Assembly: GCF_009707485.1 (NCBI RefSeq)
Contig: NZ_CP046121.1
Span: 1,302,001-1,366,000 of the forward strand
DNA: 64,000 nucleotides
Source of the DNA: Nostocoides sp. HKS02
GTDB taxonomy: Bacteria > Actinomycetota > Actinomycetes > Actinomycetales > Dermatophilaceae
Reading direction: 5' to 3'
Shown here: piece after piece, positions 44,921 through 54,392 of the stretch
How positions within the stretch are numbered: the first letter of the stretch is position 1
Layout: every line of letters starts with the position of its first letter
Made by a program: the position numbers and the translations under genes
The notes under the pieces: model-generated
Databases searched by the model: none
What the model saw: the letters and a program-made list of their open reading frames with translations, nothing else
What the model was told of the DNA's origin: nothing

Positions 44921-46205
44921 GGTAGCCGAGCCAGTCCGTGGTGAAGGCCGCCTGCGACGTGTGCAGCACGGACCGGAAGGCCGCCTGCGTGTTGGCGTCG
45001 GCGTCGCCGGGGGCGGCGTTGGGGTCGGGCGACGTCGCGGCCGTGCGGTAGAAGCGGACCAGCGCGGGTATGCCGAACCGCTCGACGATGCGGTTGATCG
45101 CCAGCCACGCCGCGTTGTAGCTCGGCGCGATGGTGCTGCGGGACGGGTCGAAGTCAGCCGCGGACGGCAGCGCCGTCGGGCCCTTGCCCGCCCTGACCCG
45201 GTCGAGGAGCGCGGCGGCGATCAGCTGCTTGCTCACGCCGACGTCGCGGTAGCCCACGAAGTCGGCCATCCCCTCGGAGAGCCACAGCGGCACTGGCCGG
45301 TCGGTGGTGGACCGGATGGCGACGTGGGTGGCCTCGTGCGTGACGACGACCTGTTGGCCACGGGCCTGCAGGTTGGCGAAGGCCTTCGGGTTGATGACCA
45401 CCCGGTCGGCCCCGGCGCGACCCGTCGAGTCGAAGGGTCCGTCGGTGACTGCGGCGACCTGGTCGACCGCGCCCGGGTCCTGGCCCAGCTGCTCGGCCAT
45501 CTGGGCGGCCGTGGCGGGCACGACGAGCACGAGCCGTTGTTTCCACGGCACCGTCCAGACTCGCGTGACCCGAGGCACAGCGCGATCGCCGAGCGCGAGG
45601 TACGGGCGCAACCGGCTCGCTGGTCCGGACCCGATGACGAGGGTGGTGGGGCTCTTCACGACGGTGAAGTCGGGCAGGTCCCACAGCTGCGGCTGCGTGC
45701 CGCCGTCGGTGTCGTCGGCGAGCTTCCAGCCATCCGAGCGTCGGACCACGGTGAAGTAGGACTCGAACTCGCGGGGAGCGGTGTCGAAACCGGCGATGGT
45801 GTACCTGCCGGCGATCCGGGACACCCAGGCGTCGGGGCCGACCTGGGCGACACGATCCGCCCCGAGCGGCGGCGCCGGTTCAGGGGTGCCGTAGGAGAAG
45901 GTGGCGAGAGGCAGCTGCGCGAGGTCGTCGAAGACGGTGAGCTGCCGCAGCCCGAATCCGGACCCCGGGTTGTCGAGTGTGGCCAGGAAGGCGGCACGGT
46001 CATGGGTGCGGATGGCCTGGGCGCGGGCGGTGAGCACGGCCGCCAGCGCCTCCTCGCGGGTGTCGGAGGGCTGCGGCGCGTTCTGCTGGGTGGTCCGCGA
46101 GGTGACCGCGGGACCGGCGGGACGGGACGGCGCACTCGAGCACGCCCCCAGCCCCAGGCTGGCAACCAGACCTGCGATGACGAGGACCCGGCCGCCGGTG
46201 TTCAC
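44901..46205 (-). CDS. Lipoprotein with gluzincin-like metallopeptidase motif (HEATH)
   Basis: A 434-residue lipoprotein: signal VNTGGRVLVIAGLVASLGLGAC with lipobox LGAC. The middle (about 70-200) looks like an NTF2/SnoaL-like domain with YTIAGFDTAPREFESYFTVV; the C-terminal half holds VVTHEATHVAIR (HExxH zinc site) and LSEGMADFVGYRD, whose Glu would be the third ligand, as in peptidase MA-type enzymes. Substrate unknown, presumably extracytoplasmic. TACGAT lies 6 nt before GTG 46205, suggesting leaderless expression. Confidence 0.78.
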   Translation of the reverse strand: MNTGGRVLVIAGLVASLGLGACSSAPSRPAGPAVTSRTTQQNAPQPSDTREEALAAVLTARAQAIRTHDRAAFLATLDNPGSGFGLRQLTVFDDLAQLPLATFSYGTPEPAPPLGADRVAQVGPDAWVSRIAGRYTIAGFDTAPREFESYFTVVRRSDGWKLADDTDGGTQPQLWDLPDFTVVKSPTTLVIGSGPASRLRPYLALGDRAVPRVTRVWTVPWKQRLVLVVPATAAQMAEQLGQDPGAVDQVAAVTDGPFDSTGRAGADRVVINPKAFANLQARGQQVVVTHEATHVAIRSTTDRPVPLWLSEGMADFVGYRDVGVSKQLIAAALLDRVRAGKGPTALPSAADFDPSRSTIAPSYNAAWLAINRIVERFGIPALVRFYRTAATSPDPNAAPGDADANTQAAFRSVLHTSQAAFTTDWLGYLRSLAA

Positions 46206-46228
46206 CGGTCCATCGTAGGCAACCCGAC

Positions 46229-46450
46229 TCAGCCGACCGCGCGGACGTGCCTGGCCCAGGGCTCGCGCCGGGCCGCGACCGTGGCGGCCGCCTCGCGGCT
46301 GACCAGGCCGGCACCGACGAACCGGTCCACGGCGGCACGCTCGGCCGCGTCCAGCGGCAGCTCGGCGGCCTGCGGCGCCAGCAGCGCCGTGACCATGCAG
46401 TCGTCGCAGTGCAGGTCGCGCACGGGACAGCTGTGGCAGTCGATGATCAT
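46229..46450 (-). CDS. Small Cys-rich conserved protein
   Basis: A 73-residue protein with MIIDCHSCPVRDLHCDDC, giving a CxxC-x6-CxxC metal-binding cluster at the N-terminus, then a helical segment. Function unknown; similar short proteins occur in actinobacteria. ATG 46450 is favoured because GAGAGG lies 8 nt upstream, whereas the GTG at 46459 would overlap that site. Confidence 0.65.
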   Translation of the reverse strand: MIIDCHSCPVRDLHCDDCMVTALLAPQAAELPLDAAERAAVDRFVGAGLVSREAAATVAARREPWARHVRAVG

Positions 46451-46567
46451 CGCGATCACCTCTCTTCCCTGACGTCGTAGTGCACGACGCTATGAGAGGC
46501 CACCGACAGCCCCTCGCCACGGTGCGCCTGCGCACTCCTGTCACACCCCCGGCCTACGGTCGGGGAC

Positions 46568-48301
46568 ATGCAGATGGCCGGCGACACGATGGTGCAGGGC
46601 ACCTTCGACGACCTCGGCACCGCGCTGGCCGAGGTCACCTTCGTCGTCGTCGACCTCGAGACCACGGGGGGCAGCCCGGCCGACTCGGCGATCACCGAGA
46701 TCGGCGCGGTCAAGGTGCGCGGTGGCGAGCTGCTCGGTGAGTTCCAGACCCTGGTCAACCCCCACGTGCCGATCCCCGCGTTCATCCAGGCGCTCACGGG
46801 CATCACGACGGCGATGGTGGCCCGGGCGCCGCGCATCGAGGCCGCCCTTCCCGCGTTCCTGGAGTTCGCCCAGGGGTCGGTCCTCGTCGCCCACAACGCC
46901 GGCTTCGACATCGGCTTCCTCAAGGCCGCATCGGCCGCCCAAGGTCTTGAGTGGCCGAGGTTCACCGTCCTCGACACGGTCCACCTGGCTCGGGCGCTCG
47001 TCCCTCGCGACGAGGCCCGCAACCACAAGCTGTCGACCCTCGCGGCGCTGTTCAGCTCGACGACCACCCCTGACCACCGGGCCCTGCACGACGCCCGGGC
47101 CACCGTCGACGTCCTCCACGCCCTGATCGGCCGGGTCGGCAGTCTCGGCGTGCAGACCCTCGAGGAGCTCTCGAGCTACACCTCGAGGGTCAGCCCCGCC
47201 CAGCGGCGCAAACGCTGGCTCGCCGACGGCCTGCCGAGTGAGCCCGGGGTCTACCTCTTCAAGGACGGCGACGGCAGGGTCCTCTACGTCGGCACCTCGA
47301 TCAACATCCGCGCCCGGGTGCGCACCTACTTCACCGCCTCCGAGCAGCGCACCCGCATGGCCGAGATGGTGCGTCTCGCCGCGAGCGTCACGCCCGTGGT
47401 CTGCGCGACCACCCTCGAGGCCGAGGTGCGCGAGCTGCGCCTGATCGCCGAGCACAAGCCGCGCTACAACCGCCGCTCGAAGAGCCCCGAGCGTGCCACC
47501 TGGGTCAAGCTCACGGTCGAGGCCTTTCCCCGGCTGTCGATCGTCCGCGAGGTCCGCAGCGACGGCGCCAGCTACATCGGGCCGTTCGGCAGCCACGCCA
47601 GTGCCGAGGACGCCGTGGCAGCGGTCCACGAGGTCATCCCCTTGCGTCAGTGCGTCCAACGCCTCTCTCCCGCCCGGCGGGTGGGGGCCTGCGCCTTGGC
47701 CGACATGGGCCGGTGCGGAGCACCGTGCACCGGCGCCCAGTCCGTCGACGAGTACTCCGCGATCGTCCACGACGCCGTCGTCGCCCTGTCCGGCGACTCT
47801 CGGGGTGTGGTGACGGCCCTGCGCACCAAGATGTCCTCGCTGTCCGACCAGGAGCGCTTCGAAGATGCCGGGGCGCTGCGGGACCGTCTGCTGGCGCTCG
47901 TGCGCGGCATGGCGAGGGCCCAGCGCATCGCCCCCCTGGCCGCCAGCCCCGAGATCGTCGCCGCCAAGCCGGCCGCTACCGGTGGCTGGGAGATCGTCTG
48001 TGTCCGCCACGGCCGGCTGGCCGCCAGCACCGTGTCGCCGCGCGGCGCCGACCCCATGCCGTACGTCCGGGCGCTGTGCGACAGCGCAGAGGTCGTGCTC
48101 CCGGCGCCGTGGCCCTCACCTGCGGCCACCCCTGAAGAGACCGAGAAGATCCTGCGGTGGCTCGAGCAGCCAGGCGTGCGCATCGTCGACCTCCAGGGCG
48201 AGTGGACCTGCCCTGTCGGTGGCGCCGGCGGGGCCCGCATGCAGCTCGAGCCCCAGGTGGTCGCCCGCCACCAGGTCGCCGGCTTCGTGGCCGCGTCCTA
48301 G
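46568..48301 (+). CDS. DEDD exonuclease fused to UvrC-like GIY-YIG nuclease
   Basis: A 577-residue two-nuclease protein. N-terminal DEDDh exonuclease: VVVDLETTGG, VAHNAGFDIGFL and HRALHDARATVDVL (about residues 25-190). Then a GIY-YIG domain, PGVYLFKDGDGRVLYVGTS (about 222-240), and a UvrC-like part with a Cys cluster (GACALADMGRCGAPC) and a UVR-like helix. Same design as Rv2191 and E. coli Cho plus exonuclease; it probably acts in DNA repair. TACGGT 7 nt before the ATG suggests a leaderless message. Confidence 0.9.
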   Translation: MQMAGDTMVQGTFDDLGTALAEVTFVVVDLETTGGSPADSAITEIGAVKVRGGELLGEFQTLVNPHVPIPAFIQALTGITTAMVARAPRIEAALPAFLEFAQGSVLVAHNAGFDIGFLKAASAAQGLEWPRFTVLDTVHLARALVPRDEARNHKLSTLAALFSSTTTPDHRALHDARATVDVLHALIGRVGSLGVQTLEELSSYTSRVSPAQRRKRWLADGLPSEPGVYLFKDGDGRVLYVGTSINIRARVRTYFTASEQRTRMAEMVRLAASVTPVVCATTLEAEVRELRLIAEHKPRYNRRSKSPERATWVKLTVEAFPRLSIVREVRSDGASYIGPFGSHASAEDAVAAVHEVIPLRQCVQRLSPARRVGACALADMGRCGAPCTGAQSVDEYSAIVHDAVVALSGDSRGVVTALRTKMSSLSDQERFEDAGALRDRLLALVRGMARAQRIAPLAASPEIVAAKPAATGGWEIVCVRHGRLAASTVSPRGADPMPYVRALCDSAEVVLPAPWPSPAATPEETEKILRWLEQPGVRIVDLQGEWTCPVGGAGGARMQLEPQVVARHQVAGFVAAS

Positions 48302-48335
48302 CCCCGACGCCCGGCTCGGCCGATAGATTGACCTG

Positions 48336-48620
48336 GTGATCACCGCCATCGTCCTCATCAACGCCGAAGTCGACCGCATCCCCGAGGTGGCCCAGGCCAT
48401 CGCCGAGCTCGACGGGGTCACCGAGGTCTACTCCGTGGCCGGCGACGCCGACCTGATCGCCATGATCCGGGTCCGGGAGCACGAGCAGCTCAACGACGTG
48501 ATCGCCGACCGGCTCAACAAGGTCCAGGGCGTGCTCGGCACCAACACCCACATCGCCTTCCGCACCTATTCCAGCCACGACCTCGAGGCGGCCTTCAGCC
48601 TCGGGCTCGACGGCGACTGA
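48336..48620 (+). CDS. Stand-alone Lrp/AsnC ligand-binding (RAM) domain protein
   Basis: A 94-residue protein made only of the AsnC/Lrp effector domain: ITAIVLINAEVDRIPEVAQAI, VYSVAGDADLIAMIRV and a C-terminal TYSSHDLEAAFSLGLD. There is no DNA-binding domain. Such domains bind amino acids and oligomerise, so it may modulate a full-length Lrp. TAGATT ends 6 nt before GTG 48336 with no ribosome site, suggesting leaderless translation. Confidence 0.85.
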   Translation: MITAIVLINAEVDRIPEVAQAIAELDGVTEVYSVAGDADLIAMIRVREHEQLNDVIADRLNKVQGVLGTNTHIAFRTYSSHDLEAAFSLGLDGD

Positions 48621-48725
48621 CCGACCCAGCCCGCCTGACCCGTCTGCCCGACTCGTCTGGCTGACCGGCGGGCGGTCCGACAGGTGGTGGAGCGCCGGGG
48701 TGGACGCGCCGCGTAGCGTCGCGAC

Positions 48726-50105
48726 ATGGACGACCTCAGCCAGCTGTTCCATCGGGCCGCCGAGGTGGCCGCCGCTCACCGGGCGTCCCTGCCCGACCGA
48801 CCGGTCGGCGCCGCCGTCACGGCCGACCAGCTCGTGGCGGAACTCGGCGAACCGTTGCGTACCGCCCCGATGCCCGCCACCCAGGTGCTCGAGGAGCTGA
48901 CCCGAGGCTTTGCCCGCGGCCTCGTGGCGACGCCCGGGCCCCGCTTCTTCGGCTTCGTCATCGGCGGCGCCCTGCCCGCGGCGAGCGCCGCAGACCTGGT
49001 GGCAGTGGCGTGGGACCAGTGCGCGTTCAACGCCGTGCTCTCTCCCGCGGCGGCCGCTGCCGAACGCATCGCCGCCGGCTGGCTCCTCGACGTGCTGGGA
49101 CTGCCGCCCGGGTCCTCCGTGGGCTTCGTCACCGGCGCCCAAGGGGCGAACACCGCGGCCCTGGCCGCCGCTCGCCACCACGTGCTGGCGCAGGTCGGAT
49201 GGGATGTCGAACGCGACGGCCTGGTCGGCGCACCCCGGGTCCGCCTGGTCGCCAGCACCGAGCGGCACGCCACCATCGACCGGTCCCTGCGGTTGCTCGG
49301 GTTCGGGACGGCGGCCGTGGAGCAGGTGCAGGCCACGGCGAACGGCGCCATCGACGTGGCCGATCTGGAGCGGGTCCTGGGTCGGCAGGCGCCCGGCCCG
49401 ACGATCGTGTGCCTCCAGTCGGGCAACGTCAACACCGGTGCGTGCGACGACCTGACGGCCGGGTGTGCCGTCGCTCGGCGTCATGGTGCCTGGGTGCACG
49501 TCGACGGGGCGTTCGGGCTGTGGGCCGCGGCGTCACCCACGACGGCCCACCTGACCGCGGGGGTCGAGCAGGCCGACTCGTGGTCGTGCGACGCGCACAA
49601 GTGGCTCAACGTGCCCTATGACTGCGGGTTCGCCATCTGCTCACGCCCGCAGGTCCATGCCGCTGCCCTGTCCTACAGCGCGGCCTACCTCACCGGACAG
49701 GGCGGTCCCACCCCAGCGCTCGGCGACCTCGTCATGGAGTCCTCGCGGCGCGCCAGGGGGTTCGCGGTGTGGGCGGCCCTGCGCGAGCTCGGTCGGGACG
49801 GGGTGGCCGACCTGGTCGACCGGTGCTGCACCCTGGCGCGGCGGTGCGCCGACGGCCTGGAGGCGGGCGGTGCCGAGGTCGTCAACGACGTGGTGCTCAA
49901 CCAGGTGCTGATCGGCTTCGGCGACGACGCGCGCACGGACCGGGTGGTCGAGGCGGTCCAGCGCGAGGGCACCTGCTGGCTCGGCGGGACCACCTGGCGC
50001 GGTCGGCGCCTCATGCGGGTGTCGGTGTCCAACTGGTCGACGACTGCGCAGGACATCGACCAGTCGGTGGCCGCGATCCTGCGGGTGGCCGGACAGGTCG
50101 CCTAA
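48726..50105 (+). CDS. Group II PLP-dependent amino-acid decarboxylase family protein
   Basis: A 459-residue fold-type I PLP enzyme. [14 protein letters not shown] supplies the PLP-pyridine Asp and [18 protein letters not shown] the Schiff-base Lys, typical of aromatic-L-amino-acid/glutamate decarboxylase relatives. Substrate cannot be read. TAGCGT at 48714-48719 ends 6 nt before the ATG. The TAA stop overlaps the convergent trpD stop. Confidence 0.87.
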   Translation: MDDLSQLFHRAAEVAAAHRASLPDRPVGAAVTADQLVAELGEPLRTAPMPATQVLEELTRGFARGLVATPGPRFFGFVIGGALPAASAADLVAVAWDQCAFNAVLSPAAAAAERIAAGWLLDVLGLPPGSSVGFVTGAQGANTAALAAARHHVLAQVGWDVERDGLVGAPRVRLVASTERHATIDRSLRLLGFGTAAVEQVQATANGAIDVADLERVLGRQAPGPTIVCLQSGNVNTGACDDLTAGCAVARRHGAWVHVDGAFGLWAAASPTTAHLTAGVEQADSWSCDAHKWLNVPYDCGFAICSRPQVHAAALSYSAAYLTGQGGPTPALGDLVMESSRRARGFAVWAALRELGRDGVADLVDRCCTLARRCADGLEAGGAEVVNDVVLNQVLIGFGDDARTDRVVEAVQREGTCWLGGTTWRGRRLMRVSVSNWSTTAQDIDQSVAAILRVAGQVA

Positions 50106-51166
50106 GCCCGTTGGGTCGCCTCGGCCCAGCCCGCGAGTGCCGCCGTCGCGGCGCCGGAGTCGATGGCCGTCTCGGCACGGTCCATGCCGGCCCGGATGCC
50201 GTCGACGAAGTCACCGTGCGCGGAGCCACGGTCGGGGGACGCCAGTGCGAGGGCGATGCCGGCGTTGAGGACGACGGCATCGCGCGCGGCGCCGCGCTCG
50301 CCGGCAAAGACCAGACGGGCCACCTGGGCGTTGTGGGCTGCGTCGGCTCCGCGCAGGGCCTCGATGGGCTGGTAGTCGAGGCCGACCTCGCGCGGGTCGA
50401 CAGTGCGCCGGGTGACGACACCATCGCGCACCCACCACACCGACGAGGTGGTGCTCAGCGTGAGCTCGTCGAGGCCGTCGTCACCACGAAAGACCGCGGC
50501 ATCCTTCCCGCGCCCGGCGAACACGCCAGCCATCAGCGGAGCCATCCGGGCGTCGGCGACGCCGACCGCGGCATACGTCGGCTGGGCGGGGTTGGTCAGG
50601 GGACCCAGGGCGTTGAAGGTGGTTCCGACGCCCAGGCCACCGCGCGCGGCGGCGGCGTGGCGCATCGCCGGGTGGAACGCCTGGGCGAAGCAGAAGGTGA
50701 TGCCGGCCTCGTGCGCGACCTCGGCCACCCGCTGGGGGCTCAGGCCGAGGTTGACGCCCAGGGCCTCGAGGACGTCGGCCGACCCCGAGCTCGACGAGGC
50801 GGCCCGGTTGCCGTGCTTGACGACCTTGATCCCGCACGCGGCGATCACGACAGCCGCCATCGTGGAGATGTTGACGGTGTGGGCGCGGTCGCCGCCCGTG
50901 CCCACGATGTCGAGGCTGGGCCCGGGGACCTCGATGCGGTTCGAGTGGGCCAGCATCACGTCCGCGAGGCCGCGCAGCTCGTCGACGCTCTCGCCCTTCG
51001 CCCGCAGCGCGACGAGGAACCCGGCCAGCTGGACCGGTGTCGCCTCACCCGACATGACTTCCTGCATGGCCCACGCCGCCTGCTCGGTGCTGAGGTCGTC
51101 ACGACGCAGGAGCACGGTCAGCAGGTCGGGCCACGTGGGCAGGGGGCCCGCCTGGTCGCCGGTCAT
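50102..51166 (-). CDS. trpD: Anthranilate phosphoribosyltransferase
   Basis: A 354-residue enzyme of tryptophan synthesis joining anthranilate to PRPP. PRPP-binding [40 protein letters not shown] and [15 protein letters not shown] are clear. ATG 51166 begins 2 nt after the stop of the response-regulator-like gene, implying coupling. Placement next to ctaE and qcr matches M. tuberculosis Rv2192c. Confidence 0.93.
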   Translation of the reverse strand: MTGDQAGPLPTWPDLLTVLLRRDDLSTEQAAWAMQEVMSGEATPVQLAGFLVALRAKGESVDELRGLADVMLAHSNRIEVPGPSLDIVGTGGDRAHTVNISTMAAVVIAACGIKVVKHGNRAASSSSGSADVLEALGVNLGLSPQRVAEVAHEAGITFCFAQAFHPAMRHAAAARGGLGVGTTFNALGPLTNPAQPTYAAVGVADARMAPLMAGVFAGRGKDAAVFRGDDGLDELTLSTTSSVWWVRDGVVTRRTVDPREVGLDYQPIEALRGADAAHNAQVARLVFAGERGAARDAVVLNAGIALALASPDRGSAHGDFVDGIRAGMDRAETAIDSGAATAALAGWAEATQRA

Positions 51167-51168
51167 GG

Positions 51169-51621
51169 TCAGGACGCGGCGTGGCGCCCGCGGCGACCCA
51201 GCTCCGCCACGGCACCGGCCAAGGCGATCGGGTCGAGCGGGTGGGGCACGGCCAGGTCAGCCAGGGACCAGGTCGCGAGCCAGCCGTCCTGCGGGCGGCC
51301 GGTGAGCACGAGCACCGGCGGGCACTCGAAGATCTCGCTCTTGAGCTGGCGGCAGAGGCCGAGACCACCCACGGGGGCTGCCTCACCGTCGAGGATGAGC
51401 AGGTCGAACGACCCGGCCTCGACGGCCTCGATCACGGCGGCGGCAGTGGCGCACTCCCGCCAGGAAGCCACCTCGACGTCGCGCGCCGGTCGACGCCCGA
51501 CGGTGACGCGCACCGCGTCCCGCGTGGTGCGGTCGTCGCTGTACAGGAGCACCGAGATCTGGCGCCCCGGGGTCGATCCGGCGGAGGCACCCTCGGTGGC
51601 GGTCGCGTGCGAAGCGGTCAT
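51169..51621 (-). CDS. Response-regulator receiver-like protein without output domain
   Basis: A 150-residue protein: a disordered N-terminus, then a receiver-like fold [38 protein letters not shown] and [19 protein letters not shown]. The phospho-acceptor Asp position (ILDGE) is present; the acidic pair (SDD) is plausible, and the conserved Lys near the end is not evident. Known actinobacterial neighbours of trpD include such pseudo-receivers. TAGCAT 7 nt before the ATG (complement of 51629-51634) suggests leaderless expression. Confidence 0.72.
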   Translation of the reverse strand: MTASHATATEGASAGSTPGRQISVLLYSDDRTTRDAVRVTVGRRPARDVEVASWRECATAAAVIEAVEAGSFDLLILDGEAAPVGGLGLCRQLKSEIFECPPVLVLTGRPQDGWLATWSLADLAVPHPLDPIALAGAVAELGRRGRHAAS

Positions 51622-51760
51622 GGCGCAGATGCTACCGGTGCGGCTCGTCGGACCCGCAGGTCCCGTCGGCTGCCGGGCCGTCAGCCGCTCGACACGGTGG
51701 GATTCCGCACACCGGTGGGCCCAACGGGGGGTCGACGGTGTGCCGCCGCGCGAATGTGGC

Positions 51761-51766
51761 AATAAT
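51761..51766 (+). promoter_or_regulatory. -10 element of ctaE-qcrCAB operon
   Basis: AATAAT (five of six matches to TATAAT) ends 6 nt before GTG 51773. This would give a leaderless ctaE at the head of the respiratory operon. Confidence 0.6.
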
Positions 51767-51772
51767 GGCGCC

Positions 51773-52438
51773 GTGGCGACAGCATCCGCAGTGACCTCAG
51801 ACTCTCCGCGCTCAGCGGCCAGCATCCCGGGCCACGGTCCGGTCTCCCGGCCGAACATGGTGTCGGTCGGGACCATCGTGTGGCTCGCCAGTGAGCTGAT
51901 GTTCTTCGCGGGCCTGTTCGCGATGTACTTCACGATCCGCTCCGTCGAGCCCCAGCTGTGGGCCAAGGAGACCAGCGTCCTCAACGTGCCGTATGCCGCG
52001 GTCAACACCCTGATCCTCGTGATCTCCTCGGTGTGGTGCCAGCTGGGCGTCCACGCGGCCGAGCACGGCAAGCCGCACCGTGGCACGGCCAGCCTGCGCT
52101 CCCCGAAGGGCTGGGGCATGCGCGAGTGGTACGTCCTCACCTACATCTTCGGGGCGATCTTCGTGTCGGGGCAGGTGCTCGAGTACGCCAACCTCACGCA
52201 CGAGAACATCACGCTCTCGCAGAACGCCTACGGCTCGGTGTTCTACCTCACCACCGGGTTCCACGCCCTGCACGTCACCGGTGGGCTGCTCGCCTTCCTG
52301 CTGATCATCGGGCGCACCTTCACGACTCGGCACTACAGCCACGCCCAGGCTGCGGGCGCCGTCGTGACCTCGTACTACTGGCACTTCGTCGACGTCGTGT
52401 GGATCGCGCTGTTCGCGACGATCTACCTGCTCAAGTGA
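51773..52438 (+). CDS. ctaE: Cytochrome c oxidase subunit III
   Basis: A 221-residue inner-membrane subunit of the aa3 oxidase with five to six helices: [39 protein letters not shown] and [20 protein letters not shown] are typical conserved helices. GTG 51773 is set by the -10 element just upstream and by homology. It heads the operon with qcrC, qcrA and qcrB, as in other actinobacteria that form a bc1-aa3 supercomplex. Confidence 0.93.
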   Translation: MATASAVTSDSPRSAASIPGHGPVSRPNMVSVGTIVWLASELMFFAGLFAMYFTIRSVEPQLWAKETSVLNVPYAAVNTLILVISSVWCQLGVHAAEHGKPHRGTASLRSPKGWGMREWYVLTYIFGAIFVSGQVLEYANLTHENITLSQNAYGSVFYLTTGFHALHVTGGLLAFLLIIGRTFTTRHYSHAQAAGAVVTSYYWHFVDVVWIALFATIYLLK

Positions 52439-52517
52439 GCCGACCGATGCCGACGCCCGCCGCTGCCACCGCTCCCGCCGCTCCCGCCCTGCCCGTAACG
52501 ACCGACAGGACCGCACC

Positions 52518-53301
52518 GTGAACGCCTTGGCTGCCCGCCGCCGACACCCGGCCGCGATCGCCCTGCTTCTTCTGCTGGGGCTCATCGTGACCGGTGTCGC
52601 CTACTCGGTGTTCGCCCCCAAGCCCGCCGCGGCCTCCACCGCCGGCGCCGACCAGGTCAACCAGGGCAAGAAGCTCTTCCTCGCCAACTGCGCGACGTGC
52701 CACGGGCTGCAGGCTCAGGGCACCAAGGCCGCTCCCAGCCTGGCGGGCGTCGGTGCCGCCTCCGTCGACTTCCAGGTGGGCACCGGGCGTATGCCGCTGG
52801 CCAAGCCCGATGTCCAGGCACCCAAGGACAAGGTGCGCTTCAGCCAGGACGAGATCTCCGCGCTCGCGGCATACGTCGCCTCGCTGGCGCCCGGCCCCGC
52901 GGTTCCCGACGCGCAGTACTCCACCGGCCAGGGCGGCAACGTCGCCATGGGTGGCGAGCTTGTTCCGGGTCAACTGCGCCATGTGCCACAACTTCGCCGG
53001 CTCCGGCGGCGCGCTCACTCGCGGCAAGTACGCCCCGAGCCTGCGCAACGTCACCGGCAAGCACATCTACGAGGCGATGGTCAGCGGGCCGCAGTCGATG
53101 CCGGTCTTCAACGACGACAACATCTCTCCCCAGGCGAAGAACGACATCATCGCCTACCTCCACTCGGTCGACCAGGAGGAGAATGTCGGGGGAATGAACC
53201 TCGGCAACTTGGGCCCGGTGTCCGAGGGGCTGTTCGCCTGGGTCTTCGGCCTCGGCATGATGATCGCCTTTGCGGTGTGGCTCGGTAAGAAGGCCGCCTG
53301 A
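52518..53301 (+). CDS. qcrC: Cytochrome bc1 complex diheme cytochrome c subunit (interrupted by one frameshift)
   Basis: A diheme c-type cytochrome of about 260 residues that carries electrons directly to the oxidase. N-terminal anchor AIALLLLLGLIVTGVAYSVF, first heme motif CATCH (NCATCHGLQAQG) in the first frame; the second heme motif CAMCH (NCAMCHNFAGSGG) and the C-terminal helix GLFAWVFGLGMMIAFAVWL in another. Dropping one T at 52960-52962 (GAGCTTGTTCCGG to GAGCTGTTCCGG) joins them as GGELFRVNCAMCH. AGGA precedes the GTG. The stop overlaps the qcrA start. Confidence 0.9.
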
Positions 53302-54392
53302 TGACGTCACGACAGGATCAACCGATGAGTGAACACGGCGACGGGTACGGCGCCACCGCGGTCCGGCTCGACCAGGGCCACATCGAGGGGTCGGGCGGCC
53401 TGCCCGAGCGCTACGACAGCCGGTTTGCAAACCCCGGTCTGCCGCCCCACGTCCCGCGCATGGCCGACCTCGACGAGGCCGCCGCTCGGCGCGCCGAGAA
53501 GCAGGTGGCGACCCTCTTCGGCCTCTCGAGTCTGGCCACCATCGTCTTCGTGGTCGCCTACTTCGCCATCAGCCCCGAGCAGGCGGCGTTCATCCCGGGC
53601 ATCGGCAAGGCGAACGTCTACAACGTCGTCCTCGGGGTCTGCCTGGCCGTGGCCCTCCTCGGCATCGGCGTCGGCGCCGTGCACTGGGCCAAGACCCTCA
53701 TGCCCGACACCGAGATGGTCGAGGAGCGTCACCCCCAGCGGGCCTCCGACGCCGACCGCCAGCGAGTGGTCGACAACCTCATGGAGGGTGGCGAGGCCGC
53801 GCAGATCAGCCGCCGTCCCCTCATCAAGTACTCCCTCGGTGGAGCGCTGGGGCTCTTCGCCCTCCCCCTGCTGCTGCCGCTGGTCGGCGGTCTCGGCCCG
53901 CTGCCGAAGAACGGCCTGTCGACGACGATCTGGAAGAAGGGCGACCGGCTCGTCCGCGACCCCGAGCGGACGCCGATCCGCGCCGACCAGGTGACGATCG
54001 GGTCGGTCTACCACGTGCTCCCCGAGTCCATCAAGGACTCCCAGCACGTCCTCGAGGACAAGGCCAAGGCAGCCGTGCTGCTCATGCGCCTCAACCCCGA
54101 CGACATCAAGGTGCCCAAGGAGCTCAACTGGGGCCACGAGGGCATCGTCGCCTACTCCAAGATCTGCACCCACGTCGGTTGCCCGGTCGGGCTCTACGAG
54201 CAGCAGACCCACCACCTGCTCTGCCCGTGCCACCAGTCGACGTTCGACGTCACGCAGGACTGCAAGGTGATCTTCGGGCCGGCCAAGCGGCCGCTCCCCC
54301 AGCTGCAGATCACCGTTGACTCCGAGGGCTACCTCGTCGCCGACGCTCCGTTCCACGAGGCCGTCGGCCCGAGCTTCTTCGAGCGAGGATGA
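53301..54392 (+). CDS. qcrA: Cytochrome bc1 complex Rieske iron-sulfur subunit
   Basis: A 363-residue Rieske protein with three N-terminal membrane helices (about residues 70-90, 105-125, 178-198) as in actinobacteria. 2Fe-2S ligands: CTHVGC (Cys289, His291) and CPCHQS (Cys308, His311), with the disulfide partners Cys294 and Cys310. It accepts the first electron from menaquinol. ATG 53301 overlaps the qcrC stop by one base; an internal ATG at 53325 is an alternative. Confidence 0.93.
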   Translation: MTSRQDQPMSEHGDGYGATAVRLDQGHIEGSGGLPERYDSRFANPGLPPHVPRMADLDEAAARRAEKQVATLFGLSSLATIVFVVAYFAISPEQAAFIPGIGKANVYNVVLGVCLAVALLGIGVGAVHWAKTLMPDTEMVEERHPQRASDADRQRVVDNLMEGGEAAQISRRPLIKYSLGGALGLFALPLLLPLVGGLGPLPKNGLSTTIWKKGDRLVRDPERTPIRADQVTIGSVYHVLPESIKDSQHVLEDKAKAAVLLMRLNPDDIKVPKELNWGHEGIVAYSKICTHVGCPVGLYEQQTHHLLCPCHQSTFDVTQDCKVIFGPAKRPLPQLQITVDSEGYLVADAPFHEAVGPSFFERG

